A stretch of DNA of 56,806 bases, taken from Rikenellaceae bacterium (GTDB lineage: Bacteria > Bacteroidota > Bacteroidia > Bacteroidales > UBA932). A model generated the notes under the pieces. That model did no database searches, was not told the origin of the DNA, and was given only the letters and a program-made list of their open reading frames with translations. This document shows positions 23,675 to 32,605 of this stretch, piece by piece; the first letter of the stretch is position 1; each line of letters begins with the position of its first letter. The stretch lies in NCBI GenBank assembly GCA_900771335.1, contig CAAGNP010000018.1, forward strand, positions 1 through 56,806, read 5' to 3'. The translations under genes were made by a program, and so were the position numbers.

Positions 23675-24757
23675 TTATTTGTGTAGTTGTTCGAATTCTT
23701 GCATGCAAGCTACCAATGCTTCAACTGCCTCTTTTGGACAAGCGTTGTAGATAGAAGCACGGAAACCACCTACTGAACGGTGACCTTTGATACCTACCAT
23801 ACCACGCTCTTTAGCGAATTTGAAGAACTCATCCTGAAGAGCCTCATGACCAGGAGCCATTACGAAGCAAACGTTCATTAGTGAGCGGTCCTCTTTAGCT
23901 GCAGTACCTACGAATAGAGGGTTGCGGTCGATCTCGTTGTAAAGAAGCTCAGCTTTCTCTTTGTTGATTTTGTACATAGCCTCAAGACCACCTTGCTCTT
24001 TAACCCATTTAAGAGTCTCGTGCATTACGAAGATAGGGAATACAGGAGGGGTGTTGAACATAGATCTGTTCTTAACTTCCTCAGTGTAGTGAGTGCGGTA
24101 GTCAACCATTGTCTGGATAGGGCGCTCAACTTTACCAAGAAGGTCTTTGCGTACGATAACGAATGTAACACCTGCAGGGCCTACGTTTTTCTGTGCACCA
24201 CCGTAGATCATACCATATTTGGTTACATCTACAGGACGGCTCATAATGTCTGAAGACATATCAGCTACAAGGGTAACAGGAGAATCCATATCTTCGTGGA
24301 TCTCTGTACCGTAGATAGTGTTGTTGGTAGTGATGTGGAAGTAGTCAACATCTGTAGGGATGGTGTATCCTTTAGGGATATATGAGTAAGTTTTGTCCTC
24401 TGATGAAGCTACGATCTCAACTTCACCGTAGAATTTAGCCTCTTTAGCAGCTTTTTTAGCCCAAACACCAGTTTGAAGATAAGCAGCTTTGGTTTTTAGA
24501 AGGTTTGCAGGAACCTCAAAGAATTGGGTAGAAGCACCGCCACCAAGGAACATTACAGCGTAATCCTCAGGGATGTTTAGAAGTTCTCTCCAAAGTTGTT
24601 CAGTTTCTGCCATGATTCTCTCCCAACCTGGTGTACGGTGAGAAATCTCAAGGATACCGATACCGGTGTTGTCAAAATCTCTGATAGCCTCGATTGCCGA
24701 CTCGACAGCTTGTCTTGGCAATACGCAAGGGCCTGCGTTAAAATTGTATGCTTTCAT
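23675..24757 (-). CDS. serC: phosphoserine aminotransferase
   Basis: A 360-residue class V aminotransferase of normal SerC length. The start YNFNAGPCVLPRQAVE, FLGGGASTQF near 70 and the PLP-lysine block YGGAQKNVGPAG near 190-200 are diagnostic, as is the C-terminal GHRSVGGFRASIYNA. It converts 3-phosphohydroxypyruvate and glutamate to phosphoserine, and can also act in vitamin B6 synthesis. It leads the serC-serA-DUF1015 operon. Confidence 0.95.
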   Translation of the reverse strand: MKAYNFNAGPCVLPRQAVESAIEAIRDFDNTGIGILEISHRTPGWERIMAETEQLWRELLNIPEDYAVMFLGGGASTQFFEVPANLLKTKAAYLQTGVWAKKAAKEAKFYGEVEIVASSEDKTYSYIPKGYTIPTDVDYFHITTNNTIYGTEIHEDMDSPVTLVADMSSDIMSRPVDVTKYGMIYGGAQKNVGPAGVTFVIVRKDLLGKVERPIQTMVDYRTHYTEEVKNRSMFNTPPVFPIFVMHETLKWVKEQGGLEAMYKINKEKAELLYNEIDRNPLFVGTAAKEDRSLMNVCFVMAPGHEALQDEFFKFAKERGMVGIKGHRSVGGFRASIYNACPKEAVEALVACMQEFEQLHK

Positions 24758-24799
24758 TGTATCTTTTTTATTGTTTAATATTTTTAATTAATGGAAAGT

Positions 24800-24807
24800 C
24801 AAAGATA
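24800..24807 (-). promoter_or_regulatory. -7 box (TATCTTTG) of the serC operon
   Basis: On the minus strand TATCTTTG matches TAnnTTTG and lies 42 bases before the serC ATG. Confidence 0.55.
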
Positions 24808-24837
24808 TGATTTTTATTATAAATCAGAGTATAAAGT

Positions 24838-25311
24838 TTAATTTTCTGTAATAATCTTTATGTTTTCTGAGCTTGTGTTTTTCTCGCAATAGTGGCAGTG
24901 CAACTTGAGTACACCATCCTCAAATTCGGTTTCAAATTTGGTGGTGATAGGCTGATGGTTGGTGATACATTTGGGGTTTGCACATCTGACGATACCTACG
25001 ATCTGGTCAGGAACCCTAAGTACCTTCTTCTCTACCACTTCAAAATCCTTGATGATATTGATTTTGGCATCGGGTGCCACAAGTGCTATTTTGTTGATCT
25101 CTTTCTCTTCAAACAGTCTGTCTGCAACCTTGATTATCGCCTTTTTGCCAAGACGTTTGCTGTCAAGGTTCATTCCGAATGTGATCTGGTTAGGGCAATC
25201 CTTCAGTCCAAGGATGGTGATTACCTTGAACAGCTGGTCTGCAGGTATATGGTCCAGTACGGTGCCGTTTTTGATGGCACTAACCTTTAGTTCTTTACTC
25301 CCTTTTTCCAT
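24838..25311 (-). CDS. pyrI: aspartate carbamoyltransferase regulatory subunit
   Basis: A 157-residue PyrI: an N-terminal nucleotide-binding domain (about 1-100; VSAIKNGTVLDHIPADQLF) and a C-terminal zinc domain with four cysteines (CANPKC near 111-116, CHYC near 140-143). It binds CTP/ATP and controls the catalytic PyrB trimers. It lies 25 bases behind pyrB in the same transcript. Confidence 0.95.
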   Translation of the reverse strand: MEKGSKELKVSAIKNGTVLDHIPADQLFKVITILGLKDCPNQITFGMNLDSKRLGKKAIIKVADRLFEEKEINKIALVAPDAKINIIKDFEVVEKKVLRVPDQIVGIVRCANPKCITNHQPITTKFETEFEDGVLKLHCHYCEKNTSSENIKIITEN

Positions 25312-25336
25312 ATTGTTGTGATTTTTTAGACGATAA

Positions 25337-26242
25337 TTATTTGTAACCCAATAGATAAGCTATAATGGCCATTCTGACGTACACGCCATTCTCTGCCTGT
25401 TTGAAATAGTAGGCGTGTGGTGTGTCGTCCACATCTTGTGCTATCTCGGTAACTCTTGGCAGCGGATGGAGAATCTTCATGTTCTCTTTTGCCCCTGTAA
25501 GCATGGATGCGGTGAGATTGTAGGTGTTTTTAACCTTTTCATACTCCATAGGGTCGGTAAATCTCTCCTGTTGGACGCGGGTCATATACAGAATGTCGCA
25601 GTCATTGATATTTCCCTCAAGTTCGCGGGTCTCTCTATATGGGATACCCTTGGCATTCAGGAAGTCCTTGTACTCCTGAGGCATCATCAGCTCGTCAGGG
25701 GCAGTGAAGGTGAAGTCAGGCTCAAAGTGTGACATGGCCTGAAGTAGTGAGTGTACTGTACGGCCATATTTGAGGTCTCCTACCATATTGATCTTGATAT
25801 CGGTAAGTCTGCCTTGTGTCTGATTGATAGTGTAAAGGTCCAGCATAGTCTGTGAAGGGTGCTGGTTGGCTCCGTCACCGGCGTTGATTACCGGTACTGA
25901 TGCCACCTCAGATGCGTATCTTGCTGCACCTTCCAATGGGTGTCTCATAACGATGAGGTCCACATAGTTTGAAACCATCTTGATGGTATCTTTAAGAGTT
26001 TCACCTTTACTTACGCTGGTGTTGCCTGCATCAGAGAAACCGATGACTCTAGCCCCAAGCCTGTTGGATGCAGTTTCGAAACTCAGGCGAGTTCTGGTGG
26101 ATGGCTCAAAAAAGAGTGTGGCGATAACTTTATCGCGGAGTATGGGCTGAACTTTGTTCTTTTCGAACTCCTGTGCGATGCTCAATACGTGCAGCATCTC
26201 CTCTTTGGTGAAGTCGTGGATGGAAATTAGACTTTTAGGCAT
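25337..26242 (-). CDS. pyrB: aspartate carbamoyltransferase catalytic subunit
   Basis: A 301-residue PyrB of usual size. FFEPSTRTRLSFETA (about 47-61) is the carbamoyl-phosphate site, VMRHP lies near 101-105, HPSQTMLDLYTI near 130 and HPLPR near 264. It makes carbamoyl-aspartate in pyrimidine synthesis. Its start overlaps the end of the upstream YigZ gene by 8 bases, and pyrI follows, giving a three-gene unit. Confidence 0.96.
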   Translation of the reverse strand: MPKSLISIHDFTKEEMLHVLSIAQEFEKNKVQPILRDKVIATLFFEPSTRTRLSFETASNRLGARVIGFSDAGNTSVSKGETLKDTIKMVSNYVDLIVMRHPLEGAARYASEVASVPVINAGDGANQHPSQTMLDLYTINQTQGRLTDIKINMVGDLKYGRTVHSLLQAMSHFEPDFTFTAPDELMMPQEYKDFLNAKGIPYRETRELEGNINDCDILYMTRVQQERFTDPMEYEKVKNTYNLTASMLTGAKENMKILHPLPRVTEIAQDVDDTPHAYYFKQAENGVYVRMAIIAYLLGYK

Positions 26243-26873
26243 TTTCTTCTATGGTATTTATTGTTTGTTCTATTTTGGAAATGGTCCCCTTGTCGCTCAT
26301 TGCCTCGACAAATCTCTCTTCGTCCCTCAGACGCACCTTCGTCTCAATGGTGCACATATTGTCGAAATCCTGCTTGTGGGGGTAGAGACCGAAGTCTTTC
26401 AGCGTTTTCATAATGTCGTTCATCCTCTCGTAGGGAAATTCGACGGAGTAGTCGTTGGTGGCAATTTTATCGCAGATCTCTCCATTTGCAATTGCATCAG
26501 CAGAGGCTGTTTTGTATGCCTTTATCAGACCTGGGACTCCCAGTTTGATCCCGCCGAAGTATCTTACTACCACTATCAGTATGTCACTCAGTTCGTTGGA
26601 GAGGATTTGCCCCAATATCGGGCGTCCTGCGGATGAGGAGGGCTCCCCATCATCATTTGCTCGCCAGACAGAGTAGTCGTGCTTAAGTCTGTAGGCGTAG
26701 CAGTGGTGTCTCGCGTCGAAGTACTCTTTCTTGATTTTGAATAGGATATCTTTTATCTCTGACTCGCTTTCCACCGGGTAGGCGAATGCCAGAAATTTAC
26801 TCCCCTTGTCCTTGTAGATGCCTTCTGAGGGGGCTGAAATGCTCTTATAACAATCGTTGATTTGTACTCCCAT
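26235..26873 (-). CDS. YigZ/IMPACT family protein
   Basis: A 212-residue protein of the IMPACT/YigZ family: SKFLAFAYPVESESEI near 25, then AYRL and NDDGEPSSSAGRPILGQI, then VVVRYFGGIKLGVPGLIKAYK, followed by a C-terminal ferredoxin-like domain. Family members affect translation or nucleotide/RNA binding; the exact role is not settled. I choose the ATG at 26873; the TTG at 26885 falls inside the promoter box. It is co-transcribed with pyrB and pyrI. Confidence 0.9.
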   Translation of the reverse strand: MGVQINDCYKSISAPSEGIYKDKGSKFLAFAYPVESESEIKDILFKIKKEYFDARHHCYAYRLKHDYSVWRANDDGEPSSSAGRPILGQILSNELSDILIVVVRYFGGIKLGVPGLIKAYKTASADAIANGEICDKIATNDYSVEFPYERMNDIMKTLKDFGLYPHKQDFDNMCTIETKVRLRDEERFVEAMSDKGTISKIEQTINTIEENA

Positions 26874-26882
26874 TTCAGAATA

Positions 26883-26890
26883 CAAATATA
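26883..26890 (-). promoter_or_regulatory. -7 box (TATATTTG) of yigZ-pyrB-pyrI
   Basis: On the minus strand TATATTTG ends only 9 bases before the preferred ATG. A start about 7 bases downstream of the box would make the mRNA almost leaderless. Confidence 0.45.
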
Positions 26891-26943
26891 GTTTTTTTAG
26901 CCGATTTTTGAGTAGCTCAGGTGCGTTATTTGGAAAAAATCTT

Positions 26944-26951
26944 TATCTTTG
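26944..26951 (+). promoter_or_regulatory. -7 box (TATCTTTG) of the 26989-miaA unit
   Basis: TATCTTTG matches TAnnTTTG and lies 37 bases before the ATG at 26989. The divergent yigZ promoter is 54 bases away. Confidence 0.5.
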
Positions 26952-26988
26952 GTAAAAGAAAATATAAACTGAAACCAAATATACGATT

Positions 26989-27471
26989 ATGGTATACAAA
27001 TATAGAGCTACGTTGCCCAAATACAAGTCCTTTTTGAGGGAGTATGACATCAAAGCCGAATCCACACTTTACAAACTTCATGACTTCCTTCAGAATGACC
27101 TTGGATTCTCTCCTGATCAGATGGTTATGTTCAGAGGGGTAGATGAGGATGGTGTTGTTCTCCGCAAGTATGGACTCTTCGATTTGGGTGATGGATCGAT
27201 GGATACTGTCACTTTGGAGAAGACTTTGCAGAGGGGAGAGGTGGCACTTCATTATGTCTATAATTTGCAGTTGAACCTGTATATTGTCCTCACTTTTGTT
27301 TCAGAGACAGAGTTCATCATAAAGGAGTCTTATCCAAGATTGTTGGTGGAAAAGGGGAGGAATCCCGACCAGTTCTCAGCTTCCTATGACGATTTCGGAA
27401 GCTTCAACGATGACTCTTCGGATGAGGAGTTCTATGAAGATGAGAGTGGATCAGACTCAGACGAGTATTAG
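26989..27471 (+). CDS. pRiA4b ORF-3/IS1096-TnpR-like domain protein
   Basis: A 160-residue protein. Residues 1-115 match the small alpha/beta domain annotated as plasmid pRiA4b ORF-3-like or IS1096 passenger TnpR-like (VYKYRATLPKYKSFLREYDI, then STLYKLHDFL). The last 30 residues are strongly acidic (repeated Asp/Glu/Ser). Despite the family name there is no transposon here; in Bacteroidetes it occurs as a chromosomal gene. It precedes miaA by 3 bases and is probably co-transcribed. Function unknown. Confidence 0.8.
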   Translation: MVYKYRATLPKYKSFLREYDIKAESTLYKLHDFLQNDLGFSPDQMVMFRGVDEDGVVLRKYGLFDLGDGSMDTVTLEKTLQRGEVALHYVYNLQLNLYIVLTFVSETEFIIKESYPRLLVEKGRNPDQFSASYDDFGSFNDDSSDEEFYEDESGSDSDEY

Positions 27472-27474
27472 TCT

Positions 27475-28308
27475 ATGGAGAAAGAGCTGCATGTGATAGT
27501 GGGCCCCACTGCGGTGGGGAAGACCGATTATAGTATAGAGTTGGCCAAGGAGTTTGGCTCCCCCATAATTTCGTGTGACTCCCGACAGATATTCAAGGAG
27601 ATGAAGATAGGGACGGCGCCCCCATCTCCTGATCAGCTTGCAGCCGTAAAGCACTATTTTATCTTTTCACATTCGGTATCCCAATACTATACAGCAGGGA
27701 AATATGAACTTGAGGCCCTCGAGGTGATAAACGAGCTCTTCAAGACTCATGACAGACTTGTGGTGGTAGGTGGTTCAGGCCTCTATGTAGACGCATTGTG
27801 TTATGGCCTGGACGATTTTCCCCCGGCAGATATTGAACTGCGTAACCAATTGATGGAGAGGTTGGAGAAAGAGGGTATCGAGTCGCTGAGAATGGAGCTC
27901 AAACAGTTGGATCCGGAGTCCTACTATTCGATGGATATAGCCAACAGACAGCGGGTTGTCAGGGCCCTTGAGGTGACACTGATGACGGGGAAAAAGTTCT
28001 CCTCATTCAAGACTAATCAGGTCAAAAACAGACCGTTCAAGATCAATAAGAGTGTTTTGTCAATGCCTCGTGAGGAGTTGTATGACAGAATCAACAGGAG
28101 GGTGGATATGATGTTTGATGCAGGTCTGGTAGCTGAGGTGGAGAGCTTGCGCCAATATAGGGATATGCCTGCACTTCAGACAGTTGGCTATAAGGAGATA
28201 TTCGAATATTTTGACGGCAAGCATTCACTCGAAACTGCGCGTGAACTTATCAAGCGCAATTCGAGAAGGTATGCCAAGAAACAGATCTCTTATTTCAAAA
28301 GGGGTTAG
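27475..28308 (+). CDS. miaA: tRNA dimethylallyltransferase, short C-terminus
   Basis: The 277-residue protein has the P-loop GPTAVGKT (about 9-16), SCDSRQIFKEM (about 36-46), VGGSGLYVDALCYG near 97-110, and the late block ALQTVGYKEIFEYF, then RRYAKKQISYF. It prenylates A37 of tRNAs reading UNN codons. Family members usually run about 300 residues with a further W/F-rich tail after the KRQ-TWFR motif; here the protein stops immediately after it (ISYFKRG). Its stop overlaps that of recQ on the other strand by 4 bases. Confidence 0.92.
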   Translation: MEKELHVIVGPTAVGKTDYSIELAKEFGSPIISCDSRQIFKEMKIGTAPPSPDQLAAVKHYFIFSHSVSQYYTAGKYELEALEVINELFKTHDRLVVVGGSGLYVDALCYGLDDFPPADIELRNQLMERLEKEGIESLRMELKQLDPESYYSMDIANRQRVVRALEVTLMTGKKFSSFKTNQVKNRPFKINKSVLSMPREELYDRINRRVDMMFDAGLVAEVESLRQYRDMPALQTVGYKEIFEYFDGKHSLETARELIKRNSRRYAKKQISYFKRG

Positions 28309-30521
28309 TTCGCCAATTCTGACATGAATTTGATGCGGACCAATCGTACCTCTTCTTCAGAGTAATCACGACCAAGTTCTTTCATCGCCTCTATCACAGA
28401 GTCGGAAGATGCGTCGTAACGGAAATACTCGTAGATATCATCAATCTTGTCTTCGTCTATGGTCTGACGAAGGTAGTAGTCGATGTTTATCTTGGTTCCT
28501 GAGTGGACGATCGCCTCGATCTCGTCAAGAAGCTCCATAAGGTCCATGTTTTTGGCATCTGCTATGTCGTCAAGTGGAACTTTTCTGTCAATGTTCTGGA
28601 TGATATAGACCTTGTTCGCAGATTTGTTGACTACAGATTTGACGATGAATTCTGTCGGTCTGTCGATGTCATTCTCTTCCACATATTTGGCGATAAGTGC
28701 CAGGAACTCTTTTCCATATTTTTTGGCCTTTCCTTCACCTACACCCTGACAGTTTTTAAGTTCGTCTACGGTGATAGGGTATTGGAGAGACATGTCTTCC
28801 AGAGAAGGGTCTGTAAAGATTACAAATGGGGGGAGATTCAGCTTTTTGGATAGTGAGTGCCTCATATCCTTCAGCATGGCGAACAGGACAGGGTCTGCAC
28901 CTCCGGGAGCGCTGTTTCTGTTGTTGCCGATGATGGTATCATCATCCTCGTCGTCATCGTCGGTATCGGAGAACTCACGGTCTTCTGCCAACATTACAGG
29001 GTATGGGTTTTTGAAAAATTCCTCACCCTTTTGGGTGGCGAACAGCAGACCATACTGCTCGATATCCTTGTCCAGGAAGTGCATTACAAGACCCTGGCGT
29101 ATTACGGCCAGCCAGAAGCGTACACCTTTGTCTTTACCAAATCCGAACAGCTCGTGTTTGTGGTGTTCGTACGATTTGATAATGGAGTTTGATACACCGG
29201 CAAGTATATTGGCGAGGTGTTCCGCTTTGAATCTCTCCTTCATTGAGTTTATCAGTTCGATCACGGTGAGAAGCTCCTCTTGTCCGTCGAATAGCTTCTT
29301 GGGGTGCAGACAGTTGTCGCAGCATCCGCAGTTCTCCTCTTCATATTCTTCTCCAAAGTAGTTGAGGATGATTTTGCGACGGCATCTGTTGGATTCTGCG
29401 TATGATACAGTCTCAAGCAGAAGTTGCTTGCCTATCTCCTGCTCGGCCAAAGGCTTGCCTTGCATGAACTTTTCGAGTTTCTGGATATCCTTATAGCTGT
29501 AGAATGAGATACATTGTCCCTCTTTCCCGTCTCGTCCGGCACGGCCTGTCTCCTGGTAGTATCCTTCAAGCGATTTGGGGATGTCGTAGTGAATGACAAA
29601 TCTCACATCCGGTTTGTCGATGCCCATACCGAAAGCGATGGTGGCCACTATTACATCCACCTCTTCCATGAGGAATGCATCCTGGTTTTTGGCTCTGGTG
29701 GCAGCATCCAGTCCGGCATGGTAAGGGCGGGCTTTGATGCCGTTGACATTGAGCAGCTCTGCTATATCCTCCACTTTCTTCCTGCTCAAACAGTAGATAA
29801 TGCCAGATTTCCCCTTATTGTTTTTGATAAATTTGATTATCTCCTTTTTCACATTGGACTTGTCCCTTACCTCGTAGTAAAGGTTCTTTCTGTTGAAGGA
29901 GTCCTTGAACACTTTGGCGTGCGACATCGAAAGGTTCTTCTGGATATCAGCCTGAACTTTAGGTGTGGCAGTAGCGGTGAGGGCGATGATCGGGGCTACC
30001 CCGATATCCTCCACGATGCTTCTGATTTTTCTGTACTCAGGGCGGAAATCGTGTCCCCATTCCGATATACAGTGGGCCTCGTCGATGGCGTAGAATGATA
30101 TTTTGATCTGCTTGAGCAGCTGGATATTCTCCTCTTTGGTGAGTGATTCCGGTGCCACATACAGGAGTTTGGTCGCCCCTGAAAGAAGATCATCCTTGAC
30201 CTCCTGGATTTGGGTCTTGTTCAGGGATGAGTTGAGGAAATGGGCGATACCCTCCTTGTTTTTGTTGGCTACAAAGCCCCTGATGGCATCCACCTGGTTT
30301 TTCATCAGGGCAATCAAAGGTGAGATAACTATGGCTGTCCCCTCCATAACCAATGCGGGGAGCTGGTAGCAGAGAGATTTGCCACCACCTGTAGGCATAA
30401 GTACAAATGTATCATGCCCTTCTATAAGATGTTTTATTATAGCTTCTTGTTCTCTTTTAAATGAGTCAAAACCAAAAAACTCTTTTAACTTAATTTGTAA
30501 TTCAGATGAACTTATCTCCAT
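28305..30521 (-). CDS. recQ: ATP-dependent DNA helicase RecQ
   Basis: A 738-residue superfamily 2 helicase. Walker A MPTGGGKSLCYQLPA lies near 42-56, the DEAH box YAIDEAHCISEWGHDFR near 145-160, and helicase C motif YYQETGRAGRDG near 325. The RQC zinc site has Cys in CRRKIILNYFGE and CGCCDNC (about 380-405). After an acidic linker (DTDDDDEDDD near 527-536) an HRDC-like domain follows, with extra C-terminal sequence common in Bacteroidetes RecQ. It unwinds DNA in recombination and fork repair. Confidence 0.95.
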   Translation of the reverse strand: MEISSSELQIKLKEFFGFDSFKREQEAIIKHLIEGHDTFVLMPTGGGKSLCYQLPALVMEGTAIVISPLIALMKNQVDAIRGFVANKNKEGIAHFLNSSLNKTQIQEVKDDLLSGATKLLYVAPESLTKEENIQLLKQIKISFYAIDEAHCISEWGHDFRPEYRKIRSIVEDIGVAPIIALTATATPKVQADIQKNLSMSHAKVFKDSFNRKNLYYEVRDKSNVKKEIIKFIKNNKGKSGIIYCLSRKKVEDIAELLNVNGIKARPYHAGLDAATRAKNQDAFLMEEVDVIVATIAFGMGIDKPDVRFVIHYDIPKSLEGYYQETGRAGRDGKEGQCISFYSYKDIQKLEKFMQGKPLAEQEIGKQLLLETVSYAESNRCRRKIILNYFGEEYEEENCGCCDNCLHPKKLFDGQEELLTVIELINSMKERFKAEHLANILAGVSNSIIKSYEHHKHELFGFGKDKGVRFWLAVIRQGLVMHFLDKDIEQYGLLFATQKGEEFFKNPYPVMLAEDREFSDTDDDDEDDDTIIGNNRNSAPGGADPVLFAMLKDMRHSLSKKLNLPPFVIFTDPSLEDMSLQYPITVDELKNCQGVGEGKAKKYGKEFLALIAKYVEENDIDRPTEFIVKSVVNKSANKVYIIQNIDRKVPLDDIADAKNMDLMELLDEIEAIVHSGTKINIDYYLRQTIDEDKIDDIYEYFRYDASSDSVIEAMKELGRDYSEEEVRLVRIKFMSELAN

Positions 30522-30528
30522 AATTTAT

Positions 30529-30536
30529 TACCTTTG
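30529..30536 (+). promoter_or_regulatory. -7 box (TACCTTTG) of the SIS-nhaA unit
   Basis: TACCTTTG fits TAnnTTTG, 53 bases before the ATG at 30590, between divergent recQ and the SIS gene. Confidence 0.5.
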
Positions 30537-30589
30537 TGCCCTCTAAATTACCAAAAAAAATTAATAAACGGTAAAATTATTTTACTTGT

Positions 30590-31204
30590 ATGTCAAAAAA
30601 AATTGAAAACCTGCGGGAGATAGCCTTGGAAGTGGTTAAAAAAGAAGCAGAAGCGGTGAACAGACTATCTGAGGCGATTGATGAAAATTTTGATCGTGTG
30701 GTGGAGTTGATCCACGGTATAAAGGGGAGGGTGATAGTTGCCGGTATGGGTAAAAGCGGTATTGTGGCCAATAAAATAGTTTCCACCTTGAATTCGACCG
30801 GAACCCGCGCCCAGTATTTGCACGCTGCAGATGCTCTGCACGGTGATTTGGGGATGGTTTCAGCAGATGACGTTGTGATTATTGTTTCCAAGAGCGGAAA
30901 TACATCCGAGATAGAAAAGCTTGTTTTGAGCGTCAGAAAAATAGGTGCACCTATCGTGGCGATCGTTTCAAACAGGGAGTCAATTCTGGCAAGGTCTGCC
31001 GAATATGTCCTCTATGCTCCGATAGAATCAGAGGCCTGCTGCTGCAATCTGGCTCCAACCGTGAGCACCACAGTTCATCTTGTTCTGGGTGATGCGTTGG
31101 CGGTGGCCCTTGAGAATCTGAATGGCTTTGGAATGGAGGATTTCGCAAAAGTCCATCCTGAAGGGTCAATAGGAGAGGTGACCAAAAAAATACTATCTTT
31201 GTAA
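30590..31204 (+). CDS. SIS-domain sugar-phosphate isomerase (KpsF/GutQ-like, no CBS domains)
   Basis: A 204-residue SIS protein: GRVIVAGMGKSGIVANKI near 46-63, the loop SKSGNTSE near 104-111, and CCCNLAPTVSTTVHLVLGDALAVAL near 150-172, characteristic of arabinose-5-phosphate isomerases (KdsD/GutQ). Those are normally about 320 residues with two CBS domains; this protein stops just after HPEGSIGE. It may still form Kdo precursor arabinose 5-phosphate, without CBS regulation. nhaA follows after 17 bases. Confidence 0.85.
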   Translation: MSKKIENLREIALEVVKKEAEAVNRLSEAIDENFDRVVELIHGIKGRVIVAGMGKSGIVANKIVSTLNSTGTRAQYLHAADALHGDLGMVSADDVVIIVSKSGNTSEIEKLVLSVRKIGAPIVAIVSNRESILARSAEYVLYAPIESEACCCNLAPTVSTTVHLVLGDALAVALENLNGFGMEDFAKVHPEGSIGEVTKKILSL

Positions 31205-31221
31205 AATATAAACACTTAAAT

Positions 31222-32592
31222 ATGGTTGATAATGTAGATTTGATGGCAGCACCCAAGCATTCGAAGGCCAGAGGTATGCTGCACGCTTTTCTTGAGAGCC
31301 AAACTTCAGGTGGTCTGGTTCTTCTGGTTTGCACAATAATCGCACTTGTGGTGGCAAATGTTCCGGCCCTGCAGCATATTCAGGAGATCTGGCATACTGA
31401 TGTAGGGGTGACTTTCGGAGAGTTCAAGATAGAGATGTCGTTGATGCACTGGATCAACGATGCTTTGATGGCAGTTTTCTTTTTTGTGGTAGGTCTGGAG
31501 ATCAAGCGTGAGATGCTTGTTGGAGAGCTCTCTTCTGTGAAGAAAGCTACATTGCCGATATTTGCAGCTTTGGGTGGTATGCTTGTCCCAGCTGCCATTT
31601 ATGCGTTTTTCAATGCAGGTACACCGACATCAAATGGTTGGGGTATCCCTATGGCTACCGATATTGCGTTTGCAGTGGGTGTTATCTCCATTCTTGGCAA
31701 AAGGTGCCCGTCTGCCCTGAAGATATTCCTTCTGGCTTTGGCCATTGTGGACGATTTGGGTGCCATTATAGTATTGGCGCTGTTCTACCCAAGTCACGAG
31801 CTGAGCTTCATGTATATGGGACTTGCTCTTGTGGTATTCCTGATACTGGTGGGCTTCAACAAGATGAAGGTCAACTCCCCTTATATCTATATGATATTCG
31901 GCCTGGTTCTGTGGTACTTTGTGTTCAAATCGGGAATTCACGCCACTATTGCCGGTGTTCTCCTTGCTATTACCATACCATCCAAGACTACCATCAATGA
32001 GGTGAGATTTTATGTAAAGGTGAAGCATCTGCTCGACAAGTTCAAAGAGAGTGGAAACAGTGAGGTGCAGGTGCTGGCAAATTCCAAACAGCTTGAGACC
32101 ATACACGATATCAATGAGGAGGTGGATGCCATAAATCCACTTATGCATAGGTTTGAATCTGCGCTGCATCCTATTTCCAACTTCCTGATTATCCCTCTTT
32201 TTGCTTTGGCAAATGCAGGCGTGGCTCTGGATGGAAGTGTGATGTCGATGTCCCCTCTTCCTGCTGTAGTTCCCGGTATCTTCTTCGGTCTTCTTCTGGG
32301 CAAACCTATCGGAATTACCCTTTTCAGCTTCATATCAGTGAAGACAAAGCTGGCGGAGATGCCTGCCGGAGTCCCTTGGAAGCAGGTGTTTGCAATGGGT
32401 ATGGTGGCCGGAATCGGGTTTACAATGTCCATTTTTGTGGATAACCTGGCATTCAGTGATCCTGTGGCACTGAATATCGGTAAGGCGACTATCCTGGTGA
32501 CATCATTTGTGTCGGCAATTTGCGGTATGTTGGCCATATTGCTGACAACCAAGAAGCAGCCAAGTATCAGACAGAAAAAAAGAAAACAATAA
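31222..32592 (+). CDS. nhaA: Na+/H+ antiporter NhaA
   Basis: A 456-residue inner-membrane antiporter. VGLEIKREMLVGEL near 90-103, PMATDIAFAVGVI near 141-153 and LAIVDDLGAIIVLALFY near 173-189 hold the paired aspartates (VDDL) that bind Na+ and H+. The C-terminal third keeps the family pattern FALANAGVAL and GIGFTMSIFVDNLAF. A basic tail ends the protein. It exports Na+ using the proton gradient for pH and salt homeostasis. Confidence 0.95.
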   Translation: MVDNVDLMAAPKHSKARGMLHAFLESQTSGGLVLLVCTIIALVVANVPALQHIQEIWHTDVGVTFGEFKIEMSLMHWINDALMAVFFFVVGLEIKREMLVGELSSVKKATLPIFAALGGMLVPAAIYAFFNAGTPTSNGWGIPMATDIAFAVGVISILGKRCPSALKIFLLALAIVDDLGAIIVLALFYPSHELSFMYMGLALVVFLILVGFNKMKVNSPYIYMIFGLVLWYFVFKSGIHATIAGVLLAITIPSKTTINEVRFYVKVKHLLDKFKESGNSEVQVLANSKQLETIHDINEEVDAINPLMHRFESALHPISNFLIIPLFALANAGVALDGSVMSMSPLPAVVPGIFFGLLLGKPIGITLFSFISVKTKLAEMPAGVPWKQVFAMGMVAGIGFTMSIFVDNLAFSDPVALNIGKATILVTSFVSAICGMLAILLTTKKQPSIRQKKRKQ

Positions 32593-32605
32593 CAATATTT
32601 GAAAA

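Noticed and set aside
28771..29361. Plus-strand open frame (196 aa) inside recQ
   Set aside because: It is antisense to the RecQ zinc and helicase regions; no domain match.
29514..30098. Plus-strand open frame (194 aa) inside recQ
   Set aside because: It is antisense to conserved helicase motifs and lacks a plausible start context.
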